A stretch of 7,187 nucleotides of DNA from Chryseosolibacter sp040902445 (GTDB taxonomy: Bacteria; Bacteroidota; Bacteroidia; Cytophagales; Cyclobacteriaceae): the NCBI GenBank assembly GCA_040902445.1, contig JBBDXJ010000068.1:1-7187 (forward strand), given 5' to 3'. How positions within the stretch are numbered: the first letter of the stretch is position 1; each line of letters begins with the position of its first letter. The position numbers and the translations under genes were made by a program. The notes beneath the pieces are model-generated. The model had not been told where the DNA came from, did not search any database, and saw only the letters and a list, made by a program, of their open reading frames with translations. Shown here one piece after another: positions 1 to 6,158 of the stretch.

Positions 1-386
1 TATCGGATGAGGTATTTATCCTGATTTTATGATGAAGAAAGAAGGTTTTAATCTTCAATATAGATTGGGGATCAAAATGGCAGCTTTGAGGAAACGGCTT
101 TTTGAAAATTGTATCGTTAGTATGCTCGAATGGGTTAGCAATTTTCCAAAAAAAAATCATTCGGAGAAGGAGCGTCTCGTTTGAGAGCACAATTCGGGAT
201 ATCGCGCTGTTTAGCTTTTGGTCGGGTCAAAATTGCACCCTCCGGGCTCTCTAGAATACTATTATTCCAGATTTGAAGGTGGAAATTCACGATCGAAAGA
301 AGATGAATAAAATCATTTCAAAATATGCCGGGCATCATTTTTTTTATTACTCTTCACGGCGAATTTTGCCGTGAATACACAAATTC
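1..386. other. Intergenic region without a convincing gene
   Basis: I see no supported gene here. A 51-codon plus-strand frame (29-184) and a 24-codon frame (303-374) exist, but neither has a recognisable motif, a good start context or a protein-like composition. The first few bases may be the tail of a gene outside the window, but all three plus frames stop by position 32, so this cannot be decided. A short palindrome, ATGCC-G-GGCAT, lies at 325-335, a run of eight T follows it, and then the hairpin described separately. Confidence 0.6.
353..375. repeat. Perfect 8-bp inverted repeat just before the 387 gene
   Basis: TTCACGGC (353-360) is followed by a 7-base spacer and then GCCGTGAA (368-375), an exact reverse complement. 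The hairpin ends 11 bases before the ATG at 387. No T-run follows it on either strand, so it does not look like an intrinsic terminator. It could be a 5' leader hairpin that affects translation, or a protein-binding palindrome. Its role is inferred from position only. Confidence 0.6.
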
Positions 387-1040
387 ATGTTTATGATTTC
401 AAAACGGGTCTTCCTATTTCTTCTGGTGTTCACCTGTACCCGTGCGCAGTCACAGCAGGATACCCATTCCCGCGTTAACTGGAAAGGCTTCGGATTCATC
501 ACGGGCACAAACCACATTCACCACTCAAACACAAAAACCTGCGGCGTATACAGCACGCCGGACGATCTGGAATCAGGGACGCTTTCGCTGGCGATTGACT
601 GCTGGTCGGAGGCTCACAAAATCAAAACCGGCTTCATCCAGGATCAGTCGATTATCAAGATCGTTCGCGACGAGAAGACTTACCGCTATCTGAAGAGAAA
701 CCTGTATGGCTATCGGGATTGCAACGGAAACGAATATCACTTCTTTGAAGGCAAAAGCTATCAATTGCTAAACCCGGGGCAAAGTATTGGCATCTATCGC
801 ATCTTCGAATGGAAGGGAAAACAACGGGTGGCAAACCTTTTTTTCACGAAAGACCCGTTGGTAATAGAACCCCTTACACTGGAAAATTTACGCGGTGCTT
901 TTGCCGACGAACCGCTGTTTCTGCAAAAACTCCAACTTCTGGCGGCGAATAATTTTCAGCTTATTAAAAATATGTACGCCATCAATCAGGCACGAATGAA
1001 TGCTTTGCATGATGAGGAATCGGCAGGTGGTGTACAATAA
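387..1040 (+). CDS. Secreted hypothetical protein of a Bacteroidota family
   Basis: The 217-residue product has a clear signal peptide: a Lys/Arg start, a hydrophobic core at about residues 8-17, and an A-Q-S-Q cleavage region near residue 20. The mature part is soluble and has three cysteines (C52, C72, C112). It contains the stretch Y-G-Y-R-D-C-N-G (107-114), then an aromatic L-L-N-P-G segment (127-131) and I-Y-R-I-F. It ends in an L-T-L-E-N-L-R segment (163-169) followed by helix-like sequence. I recall this pattern from uncharacterised exported Bacteroidota proteins with the same end, where an F-F-x-K-D stretch precedes P-L-T-L-x-N-L. No enzymatic motif is visible. The ATG at 387 or the ATG at 393 could be the start; both keep the signal peptide. 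The gene stands alone, converging on the minus-strand genes that end at 1083. Coding status is likely; function is unknown. Confidence 0.82.
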   Translation: MFMISKRVFLFLLVFTCTRAQSQQDTHSRVNWKGFGFITGTNHIHHSNTKTCGVYSTPDDLESGTLSLAIDCWSEAHKIKTGFIQDQSIIKIVRDEKTYRYLKRNLYGYRDCNGNEYHFFEGKSYQLLNPGQSIGIYRIFEWKGKQRVANLFFTKDPLVIEPLTLENLRGAFADEPLFLQKLQLLAANNFQLIKNMYAINQARMNALHDEESAGGVQ

Positions 1041-1060
1041 ATAACGTGTGACTCAAAATA

Positions 1061-1074
1061 GGGCAACGTCGCCC
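1061..1074. terminator. Weak hairpin between convergent genes
   Basis: GGGC (1061-1064) and GCCC (1071-1074) form a short stem around a 6-base loop, in the 42-base gap between two genes that end toward each other. Downstream on the plus strand the bases are only moderately T-rich (ATGCTTTCTT). The position suits a shared terminator, but a 4-bp stem is poor evidence. Confidence 0.25.
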
Positions 1075-1082
1075 ATGCTTTC

Positions 1083-2105
1083 TTATATTTTCCTGAACAA
1101 GATCTCATCCTCATTTTCCCATATCACCAAAATGGCCCTGTCCTTAAACTCAATAACTTTCAGAGATGTTCCCTCGCCTATCTTTTGCTGCTCACCATTG
1201 ATGCGCTGAAGAATAAGGTCGGAGCCCTTCTGCCAATTCACGAGGTTTCCATTCATACCCACACTTCGGCCTTCACCAATTCTTTCTTCGGGTTTGCCAG
1301 GCTCTGCAAAGTAGACAATCCCTTCGCGCTGCCAGGCAGTACGAACATTATTTTCTGAATCGATACTTAACCCACCGCCATCCATCGGACAACCTTTCAA
1401 CGGCCATGTTCCAAGTCCAAGCTTCTGAGCCTTCGAAAAAGTTTTTCCGCCGTTGGACGATGTTATCAGGTACATATCCCTCGACCCTTTCAGCCAGTTC
1501 CTGAACATTATAGAGACGTTGTTTCCTCTAACAGCTATCGATGGTTTGCAGCATTCGCAAACATGGCTTTCAGGAGATTTATAGCCAAACCTGTTTTTAC
1601 TCCATGCCGAATTCTTATCTAAAGTGGCGAAGCAGATATTATTTTTTCGGCCTTCGCGAAGGTCGAGCCACACAGCGTAGAAGTTGTTATTGTCATCAGC
1701 GGTCACTGCCATTAATCCTTCCGGTGCGGAAGCGTCAACGTCATTTACAATCTCGATTTTCTCCCACTTTCCGGTTTTGTGTGACAGTTTAAAGGAATGA
1801 ATGTTCCCTTTTTTATCCATAGCAGTAACAATGGAGTAATCTCTGGAGGTTGCCAGTTGTGGACCTCTGGTCATGCCGAGGTGCATTTCATCAACCGCGC
1901 CGACAACTTCTGGTGTGGAAAACGTTTCACCCTTGTCTGTAGAGGTAGAAAAGTAAATTCTATTTCCATTTCCGTAAACCAGGCGAACTACGTCCCTGCT
2001 GTCAACAGTTATCTGGGGCTGCTCACCAGCTCCAAGACTGGATTGCGATAACACAGGAATTGTAATTGCAGTGAAAAGGATAAATAGTAAGGAACGCAGC
2101 TTCAT
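1083..2105 (-). CDS. Exported sialidase-fold (BNR/Asp-box) protein
   Basis: The 340-residue product starts with a signal peptide: M-K-L-R, a hydrophobic core to about residue 17, then V-L-S-Q. Two Asp-box motifs of the S-x-(D/N)-x-G-x-T-F type are seen at about 55-62 and 216-223. With the repeated beta-strand-like segments they indicate a beta-propeller of the sialidase/neuraminidase superfamily. Two cysteine clusters stand out: H-V-C-E-C-C (181-186) and G-C-P-M-D-G-G-G (238-245). I recall equivalent C-x-C-C and G-C-P motifs in a family usually annotated only as exo-alpha-sialidase. That family has no proven substrate that I know of, so sialidase activity should not be assumed. The ATG at 2105 is preferred because the protein then begins with a normal signal peptide; a GTG at 2111 would add two residues. 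The gene follows the ligase stop codon by 2 bases, so the two are probably co-transcribed and perhaps translationally coupled. Confidence 0.85.
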   Translation of the reverse strand: MKLRSLLFILFTAITIPVLSQSSLGAGEQPQITVDSRDVVRLVYGNGNRIYFSTSTDKGETFSTPEVVGAVDEMHLGMTRGPQLATSRDYSIVTAMDKKGNIHSFKLSHKTGKWEKIEIVNDVDASAPEGLMAVTADDNNNFYAVWLDLREGRKNNICFATLDKNSAWSKNRFGYKSPESHVCECCKPSIAVRGNNVSIMFRNWLKGSRDMYLITSSNGGKTFSKAQKLGLGTWPLKGCPMDGGGLSIDSENNVRTAWQREGIVYFAEPGKPEERIGEGRSVGMNGNLVNWQKGSDLILQRINGEQQKIGEGTSLKVIEFKDRAILVIWENEDEILFRKI

Positions 2106-2107
2106 AA

Positions 2108-3079
2108 TCACTTTGTTTTTCTAACAGGTTTTTCTAATTGTACTTCAGTTGGGCTTTTATCAACACGCAGGCCATGGAACACCGGATGCCTCACACTTCC
2201 ATCCTCTGTAATTTCGGTGAACTTGATGTTGCAAACCACGTCGGGATCAACCCACGTGATGTCAGGCGGTTCTTTGATCGGAACATCAAGGGGAGAAGTC
2301 TTTCTCGTAATCTTTTTCAGTTTGCTATGGAGATCCTTTAAGCTCTTATCATTAAACCCTGTACCCACATTTCCAATGGAAATCAGCTTTCCTTTATTTT
2401 TTACGGCAAGCAATAAAGAGCCGAAATACTGCCTTGAACCTTTGGGATCCGTGAAGCCAACAATGATTGCCTCCTGCGATTGCACATTCTTGATCTTGAG
2501 CCAATCCGCACTTCGCTTACCGATCAGGTACTTGCTTTTCTTTTTCTTTGCTATCATGCCTTCGAGGTTCATCTTCTGCATTTCTTTAAAAAGCATTTTA
2601 CCTTCAACTTCAACATGATCACAGTATTTAATGACACTTGATTCAGGTAGAAATTTCCTGAGGATCTCTTTCCTTTCGATCAGGGGAAGGTTTGTAAGGG
2701 ATTTACCTTCCAGGTCTATAAGGTCGAACACTAAATATTGAATGGCGTATTTATCTCTGTTCTGGTAGTTCTGCAGCTTTTGAAAATTCGCTTTTCCGTT
2801 TTCATCAAAGACAACTATTTCGCCATCAATTATTGCATTCTTTTTGATTACTTTCAGGCCTTCAAATATTTTAGGATAGGCTTTGTCGAATGTTAGCCCG
2901 TTGCGGGAGTATAGCTTGTTGCCGGATTTATTGATCTCGGCAATAGCGCGGTATCCGTCCCATTTGATTTCAAAGAGCCAATCAGGGCTGTCGAAAGCCG
3001 GCTGATCGGTAAGCTGAGCTTTCATGGGCTCAATAAAGGAAGATAATTTACGGCTGCCTTCGATCCGGACGTATTTCAT
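2108..3079 (-). CDS. Stand-alone LigD-type ATP-dependent DNA ligase
   Basis: The 323-residue product seals nicks or breaks in DNA through an ATP-derived lysine-AMP intermediate. The nucleotidyltransferase motifs are in order: motif I K39-W-D-G-Y-R44 (catalytic Lys39), S58-R-N-G61, motif III D85-G-E87, a Y-L-V-F-D-L segment at 115-120, motif IV E173-G-M-I-A-K178, and motif V W193-L-K-I-K197. The C-terminal OB-fold part (about 203-305) ends with the motif VI region R297-H-P-V-F-H-G-L-R305. This matches the ligase domain of LigD, the non-homologous end-joining enzyme. The usual LigD phosphoesterase and primase-polymerase domains are both missing: the ligase fold begins almost at residue 15 and the protein ends about 18 residues after motif VI. 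It looks complete as a single-domain ligase rather than broken. No Ku gene is present in the window. The start is the ATG at 3079, about 70 bases after the broken kup frame. Confidence 0.93.
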   Translation of the reverse strand: MKYVRIEGSRKLSSFIEPMKAQLTDQPAFDSPDWLFEIKWDGYRAIAEINKSGNKLYSRNGLTFDKAYPKIFEGLKVIKKNAIIDGEIVVFDENGKANFQKLQNYQNRDKYAIQYLVFDLIDLEGKSLTNLPLIERKEILRKFLPESSVIKYCDHVEVEGKMLFKEMQKMNLEGMIAKKKKSKYLIGKRSADWLKIKNVQSQEAIIVGFTDPKGSRQYFGSLLLAVKNKGKLISIGNVGTGFNDKSLKDLHSKLKKITRKTSPLDVPIKEPPDITWVDPDVVCNIKFTEITEDGSVRHPVFHGLRVDKSPTEVQLEKPVRKTK

Positions 3080-3149
3080 GCGGTTAAATAACGAAAAACC
3101 TTTTGTTTTTCCTTGTCTCCTCTGTGTTAAGCTACGCTATGATTCCAAA

Positions 3150-3632
3150 TTATTGCCCATCATCCATTATTACAGCCCTTTTTGCTTTACAAATCTTAGG
3201 AACCACTACGATGCTTGTTGTTGGGATTTCCGGGTAGATAAGACGCAAACCTTCAACTGCTGATGAAACACTGATGGCAGGTGTTATAAATCCATCCGCT
3301 ATCAGCGTGCAGCAACCAATCATGGCAGGATAAATCACCCAGGAGGCTTTGTATCGTCTGACCAGGGCATATAGCGCAATAATTCCTCCTTCACCTTTAT
3401 TGTCAGCGTTTAATGCCAGGTATATATATTTGATGCTGGTGATCAGTGTGAGCGTCCAAAAAATACATGAGAGCCCGCCGAGAATCAAATCCTCCGTAAT
3501 AGGCTTGTCACCTACGATAAACTTGAGAGTATAAATCGGAGAAGTACCGATATCACCGTATATAATCCCTAATGCGACCAGGATTCCCGCTGTCGAGAGA
3601 GGGTGATGATCTTCGTTACTTCGGAATTCCAT
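3150..3632 (-). pseudogene. kup: Truncated KUP-family potassium transporter (N-terminal part)
   Basis: Only the first quarter of a KUP/HAK/KT potassium uptake transporter remains. Family hallmarks are intact: L-G-I-I-Y-G-D-I-G-T-S-P-I-Y (21-34) in the first membrane helix, K-G-E-G-G (79-83), and A-D-G-F-I-T-P-A-I-S-V with S-A-V-E-G-L (112-129). The second and third hydrophobic helices lie at about 50-72 and 98-118. Homology ends near residue 145, in V-V-V-P at the start of the fourth helix. The last 15 residues (K-I-C-K-A-K and on) look unrelated and polar, and the frame stops at residue 160, whereas the family is usually about 620-680 residues. The rest of the gene is not found between here and the ligase. 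The remaining codons have no frameshift, so the loss is probably a single deletion with its scar near position 3197. The ATG at 3632 is the likely start; a TTG at 3650 would add six residues overlapping the preceding gene remnant. A functional transporter is very unlikely. Confidence 0.85.
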
Positions 3633-3639
3633 TCTTGTT

Positions 3640-3811
3640 TTATTTTGCAATGAAGCGGTATCCTATTCCTGATTCTGTGATTATATGAGCAGGTCGCGCC
3701 AGTCCTGCAATTCCTACCGCACATACAGTAAGGATGCTTACAGCGAACTGCCGTTTTTTCGGAGGCTTGTTAAACAAGTAGCTTTTCAACTTCTCTTTCC
3801 GTGAGTGGCAT
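3640..3811 (-). pseudogene. kdpE: Decayed remnant of a KdpE-like response regulator (C-terminal wHTH)
   Basis: The end of one minus-strand frame reads A-R-P-A-H-I-I-T-E-S-G-I-G-Y-R-F and then I-A-K and a stop at 3640. This closely resembles the C-terminal wing of KdpE, which in E. coli I recall as A-R-P-R-H-F-I-T-E-T-G-I-G-Y-R-F. About 50 codons upstream, in another frame (ATG 3811, stop 3770), is P-L-T-E-R-E-V-E-K-L-L-V, which fits the start of the same OmpR-type DNA-binding domain. Between them R-Q-F and an A-V-G segment may be further collinear pieces. The domain is therefore present only in fragments, with frame changes and probably small deletions, and no receiver domain is visible upstream. 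KdpE activates the Kdp high-affinity potassium ATPase. Its remnant ends 7 bases before the kup start, consistent with a former potassium-uptake operon. The C-terminal match is strong but short; the upstream pieces are inference. Confidence 0.6.
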
Positions 3812-4028
3812 CGCAAAGCTAAGGGATATGGTATAAAGAGAACATTAAACTTTGGTGGAAAAGTATAAGGATTTTATAAAGATCACAGTTTGGCGGGTAA
3901 GTGAATTATTCTGAACGGGGCTAATTCGTCGAATATGGTCAATGAAGAACAGGGGCAGACACGTTAACCGGCACCCATCATTCACCAAAAAGAAATGATA
4001 CTTTATCTTCTATTCACCCAGGGAATTG

Positions 4029-4036
4029 TATATTTG
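4029..4036 (+). promoter_or_regulatory. Likely -7 promoter element of the small lipoprotein gene
   Basis: TATATTTG at 4029-4036 matches the Bacteroidota -7 consensus TAnnTTTG exactly. It would give a leader of roughly 45 bases before the ATG at 4089. The -33 element 19 bases upstream is poor (TCTT at 4006-4009). The rest of 3812-4088 shows no gene and no strong repeat. Confidence 0.45.
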
Positions 4037-4088
4037 ATTATCCAAACCTCGGTGGTCGGGGTTATATCCATTAAAAAAATCAACCATT

Positions 4089-4304
4089 ATGAAATTGCTA
4101 CAAAAACTTAGAACCTTCTTTGTATTAGCGTTTGTCCTTAGCATCCTCACTGCAGCATCATTAGGCTCATGTGAAAGTAAAAGCAATGCAGACGACAATA
4201 AAGAAAGTAAGGACCACCCCGCGGCTGACAGTGCTAAAAAAGCTGATCACCCAAAGGCTGAGTCGGAACATCCCAAAAAAGATTCTACCAAAGTAGAAAA
4301 TTAA
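4089..4304 (+). CDS. Small, highly charged lipoprotein of unknown function
   Basis: The 71-residue product has a lipoprotein signal peptide with a basic start (K2, K6, R8), a hydrophobic core at 10-25, and a lipobox L25-G-S-C28. The mature chain of about 44 residues is almost entirely Lys, Glu, Asp, Ser, Ala, His and Pro, with no aromatic residue. It contains three His-Pro steps in short related units: D-H-P-A-A-D-S, D-H-P-K-A-E-S and E-H-P-K-K-D-S. It should be a disordered, membrane-anchored tail facing the periplasm or the outside. Such tails are common in small Bacteroidota lipoproteins; binding of cations or cell wall is possible but not shown. The ATG follows an A-rich leader typical of the phylum and a probable promoter. 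The gene appears to be transcribed alone, ending at the hairpin at 4392-4442. Confidence 0.75.
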   Translation: MKLLQKLRTFFVLAFVLSILTAASLGSCESKSNADDNKESKDHPAADSAKKADHPKAESEHPKKDSTKVEN

Positions 4305-4391
4305 ATAATGGGAAAAACCAATGTGACCGCGGAAAAAAAAGTTTCGTGAGTTGAGATCACTTTGATCAGGAAAATCGTCTCGATCAATTCT

Positions 4392-4442
4392 AATGACCGG
4401 TAAAGATAAGGCTCATCCTTATTTTCCGGTCATTCATTTTTT
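4392..4442 (+). terminator. Strong intrinsic terminator after the small lipoprotein gene
   Basis: AATGACCGG (4392-4400) pairs exactly with CCGGTCATT (4426-4434). An inner stem, ATAAGG (4406-4411) with CCTTAT (4417-4422), closes a 5-base loop, and AAA/TTT can pair between the two. Six T follow at 4437-4442. On the minus strand no T-run follows, so it acts best for the plus-strand gene. The T-run and the end of the stem overlap the stop codon (4434-4436) of the opposite gene. Confidence 0.8.
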
Positions 4443-5843
4443 ATAAGAAGACAATAATTTATTATCAGTATCCGCCATTTTGCGGGTAAATGAAAAAGTA
4501 GTTTTGGTCATAATAGTCTCACCGTTAACTTCCAAAAGGGGGTAGGCGAGAAAATTGATCGGGCCGGAACTCGGGCCAGGCTGCACTTCGAGATCGCGCC
4601 CGCGGCTTAGTTCAATGCGGTTTGCAGGATGGCGACCAAAATAGTATGTGGCAAGGGCAGTGTATTTGTTGCCTTCACTGATATCCACCGGCCACCACTT
4701 GCCTTCCGCATAAAATTCGGCCCAGCAGTGATATCCGTCAATGCCTCCTTCATTCCTGTCGGATGGAATGGATGCTCCAATAGAAAAACGTGCGGGGATG
4801 CCTACCGACCGCGCCAGCGAAATAAAAAATGAATGGAATTCCGTACAATTTCCAGTGCGCACATCGCACGCGTAAACAGCATCACCCCTGCCGTAATTAC
4901 CATGTTTCATATACCGCATATTGTCTATTATATAATCGTAAAGCGCCCTTGCCTGAACGAGTTTATTATCTTCACGCTTTAATCCAATCGCCTCATCGGC
5001 AATTTCTTTGAAGCGGCCACCAACCGGCATCAACAGATTTGCACCCAGGTACTTTGAAAGTATCGGTTGTGATTCTGTAAAAGGTCCTTTTTCTCTTCTC
5101 TCTACATGATAAATAATGTCCACGGTTTCTCCACTGTGCTCAGGTCCGAGTTCCAGATATAAAATGGAATTGTTATGTTCCTTTTCTTCAAGCCTTTGTT
5201 GTTTTCCAGGCGCCTTAAGTGATATCAGATTAACATTTTGAAAGCTGTCACTCTTCGCTATGGGTATCCATATTTTTGCTACATCCTCTATTTGTGGTAA
5301 CTCAACATGGTAGCGGAACTCAAACTGATCTTTTCCCTCAATGACGCCCAATAACTCTTTCGAAGCACCTTCCACGGGCACCCTGTGCCACGTTTTGTCC
5401 TCACGCTGTTTCCACGTATAAAAGGGCTTTCCATTAAGCTTATGCACGGTAGTTTCCGTAACATCCATTTCCCCTGGGTCCCCTGCAAGGAAAAAGTCCA
5501 CATCATACACATCACCGCTTACATCGGCGAGGTCAACACAGGCAAAGTGGCGTTTCGGTCCTAAGTTGGAAAGGTATTCGGTGTGCACACGCACCAGCTT
5601 CATGCGTAGCTCTTTCTCTTTGTCGCGCACATGAAAAAATCCGTCACCATGCTTTTCCTTCTGTTTGATATAGGTTTTAATCCCAGATTCAATCTCAGCA
5701 ATTTCCACGTTCGGGGTAATTTCGGCTGAATGGTGTGCATTTTCCTGTTCCTCAACCCGGGATCCGGTATTGCACGAAGTCGCGGTAAACAACATTCCCA
5801 AACTAACTATCCATGGATTTATTACAGAAAAAATTTTAAGCAT
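4434..5843 (-). CDS. Transglutaminase-like lipoprotein with an extra N-terminal domain
   Basis: The 469-residue product begins with a lipoprotein signal ending in A21-T-S-C24, so it is probably anchored in the cell envelope. The C-terminal half carries a transglutaminase-like cysteine-protease core (about 295-400). The expected triad is visible: C333 in G-N-C-T-E-F-H, H372 in Y-H-C-W-A-E and D387 in W-W-P-V-D. The central part (about 170-250) is beta-rich, with W-I-P-I and D-S-F-Q-N-V as in the domain that often precedes bacterial transglutaminase cores. Residues about 53-157 form a separate module with V-R-V-H-T-E-Y-L-S-N-L-G-P, F-A-C-V-D-L and V-Y-D-V-D-F-F, ending in H-K-L-N-G-K-P. I recall this pattern from small stand-alone exported Bacteroidota proteins of unknown function. 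Substrate is unknown; peptide cleavage or crosslinking in the envelope are the family options. The ATG at 5843 is chosen because it gives a normal lipoprotein signal; the frame stays open upstream to 5927 only through an AT repeat. Confidence 0.88.
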   Translation of the reverse strand: MLKIFSVINPWIVSLGMLFTATSCNTGSRVEEQENAHHSAEITPNVEIAEIESGIKTYIKQKEKHGDGFFHVRDKEKELRMKLVRVHTEYLSNLGPKRHFACVDLADVSGDVYDVDFFLAGDPGEMDVTETTVHKLNGKPFYTWKQREDKTWHRVPVEGASKELLGVIEGKDQFEFRYHVELPQIEDVAKIWIPIAKSDSFQNVNLISLKAPGKQQRLEEKEHNNSILYLELGPEHSGETVDIIYHVERREKGPFTESQPILSKYLGANLLMPVGGRFKEIADEAIGLKREDNKLVQARALYDYIIDNMRYMKHGNYGRGDAVYACDVRTGNCTEFHSFFISLARSVGIPARFSIGASIPSDRNEGGIDGYHCWAEFYAEGKWWPVDISEGNKYTALATYYFGRHPANRIELSRGRDLEVQPGPSSGPINFLAYPLLEVNGETIMTKTTFSFTRKMADTDNKLLSSYKK

Positions 5844-5902
5844 GTGATTTAACGATTTAATTCCCTGACTGTTTGAGGATTGGATAAAGCAACCTGATCT
5901 TC

Positions 5903-5910
5903 CAAAGATA
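5903..5910 (-). promoter_or_regulatory. Possible -7 element for the transglutaminase-like gene
   Basis: On the minus strand TATCTTTG (5910-5903) matches TAnnTTTG and would start transcription about 50 bases before the ATG at 5843. It sits at the end of an alternating AT run (about 5909-5924). The nearest ATTG (5928-5925) is only 14 bases upstream instead of 19, so the promoter is imperfect. Confidence 0.35.
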
Positions 5911-5961
5911 ATATATATATATATCAATGAATTAGGGCCGGTTGCGAGTGCTGTTTGTAAT

Positions 5962-6017
5962 AACCTTTAGACACCCATCGTGAGATTATGCATAAATCGG
6001 TCTAAAGGTTGATGGGT
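5962..6017. repeat. Two interlocked inverted repeats (A-B-A'-B')
   Basis: AACCTTTAGAC (5962-5972) is the exact reverse complement of GTCTAAAGGTT (6000-6010). ACCCATC (5973-5979), directly adjacent, is the exact reverse complement of GATGGGT (6011-6017). The arms therefore alternate A-B-A'-B' with a 20-base centre that contains the palindrome TTATGCATAA (5986-5995). As RNA the two stems are interlocked; with no spare bases between A and B or A' and B' they probably exclude one another. On the plus strand B' runs into TTTATT, as in a weak terminator. Function is unknown. Confidence 0.65.
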
Positions 6018-6062
6018 TTTATTAAACACCCGTAGCACAGGATTATCAATAGGTAACTTCAT
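5967..6062 (-). CDS. Possible small protein gene (31 codons from ATG)
   Basis: From the ATG at 6062 a minus-strand frame encodes a 31-residue peptide starting M-K-L-P-I-D-N-P-V-L and ending in F-M-H-N-L-T-M-G-V. The same frame stays open upstream to 6143, with a lysine-, asparagine- and proline-rich composition, but has no ATG or GTG there. The amino-acid mix looks protein-like, yet the frame is short, I recognise no family, and it overlaps the interlocked repeats, which may be the real functional element. It could be the end of a decayed gene or chance. Confidence 0.25.
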   Translation of the reverse strand: MKLPIDNPVLRVFNKTHQPLDRFMHNLTMGV

Positions 6063-6158
6063 TTTGGGCTGAGGTGGACTCTGTTTTTTTGCTGAATTAA
6101 CCTCCTTTTTGGATTGGTTGTCGTTAAAATTACCCTTTTTACGTCACTATTTATTATT

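Noticed and set aside
29..184. A 51-codon plus-strand frame starting ATG-ATG-AAG.
   Set aside because: It has no recognisable motif, signal peptide or promoter, and it ends well before the next gene. A frame of this length is expected by chance.
2217..2618. A long plus-strand frame (133 codons) inside the ligase gene.
   Set aside because: It is antisense to a ligase with all catalytic motifs in order; its hydrophobic, Phe/Leu-rich translation is what antisense lysine-rich codons produce.
3941..4080. Possible minus-strand small gene overlapping the start of the small lipoprotein (4010-4198).
   Set aside because: It is antisense to a convincing lipoprotein signal and to its promoter, with no family match or start context of its own.
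5909..5924. Alternating AT run as a functional repeat or origin-like element.
   Set aside because: It is only about 14-16 bases long with no accompanying DnaA boxes or iterons; it is best seen as an AT-rich promoter region.
5844..5927. An N-terminal extension of 28 residues on the transglutaminase-like protein.
   Set aside because: The extension is encoded partly by an alternating AT run and would bury the lipoprotein signal that begins at the ATG at 5843.
5962..6017. Interlocked repeats as an integron attC site.
   Set aside because: The ends lack the attC core patterns (RYYYAAC and GTTRRRY) in the right places, and no integrase or cassette array is present.
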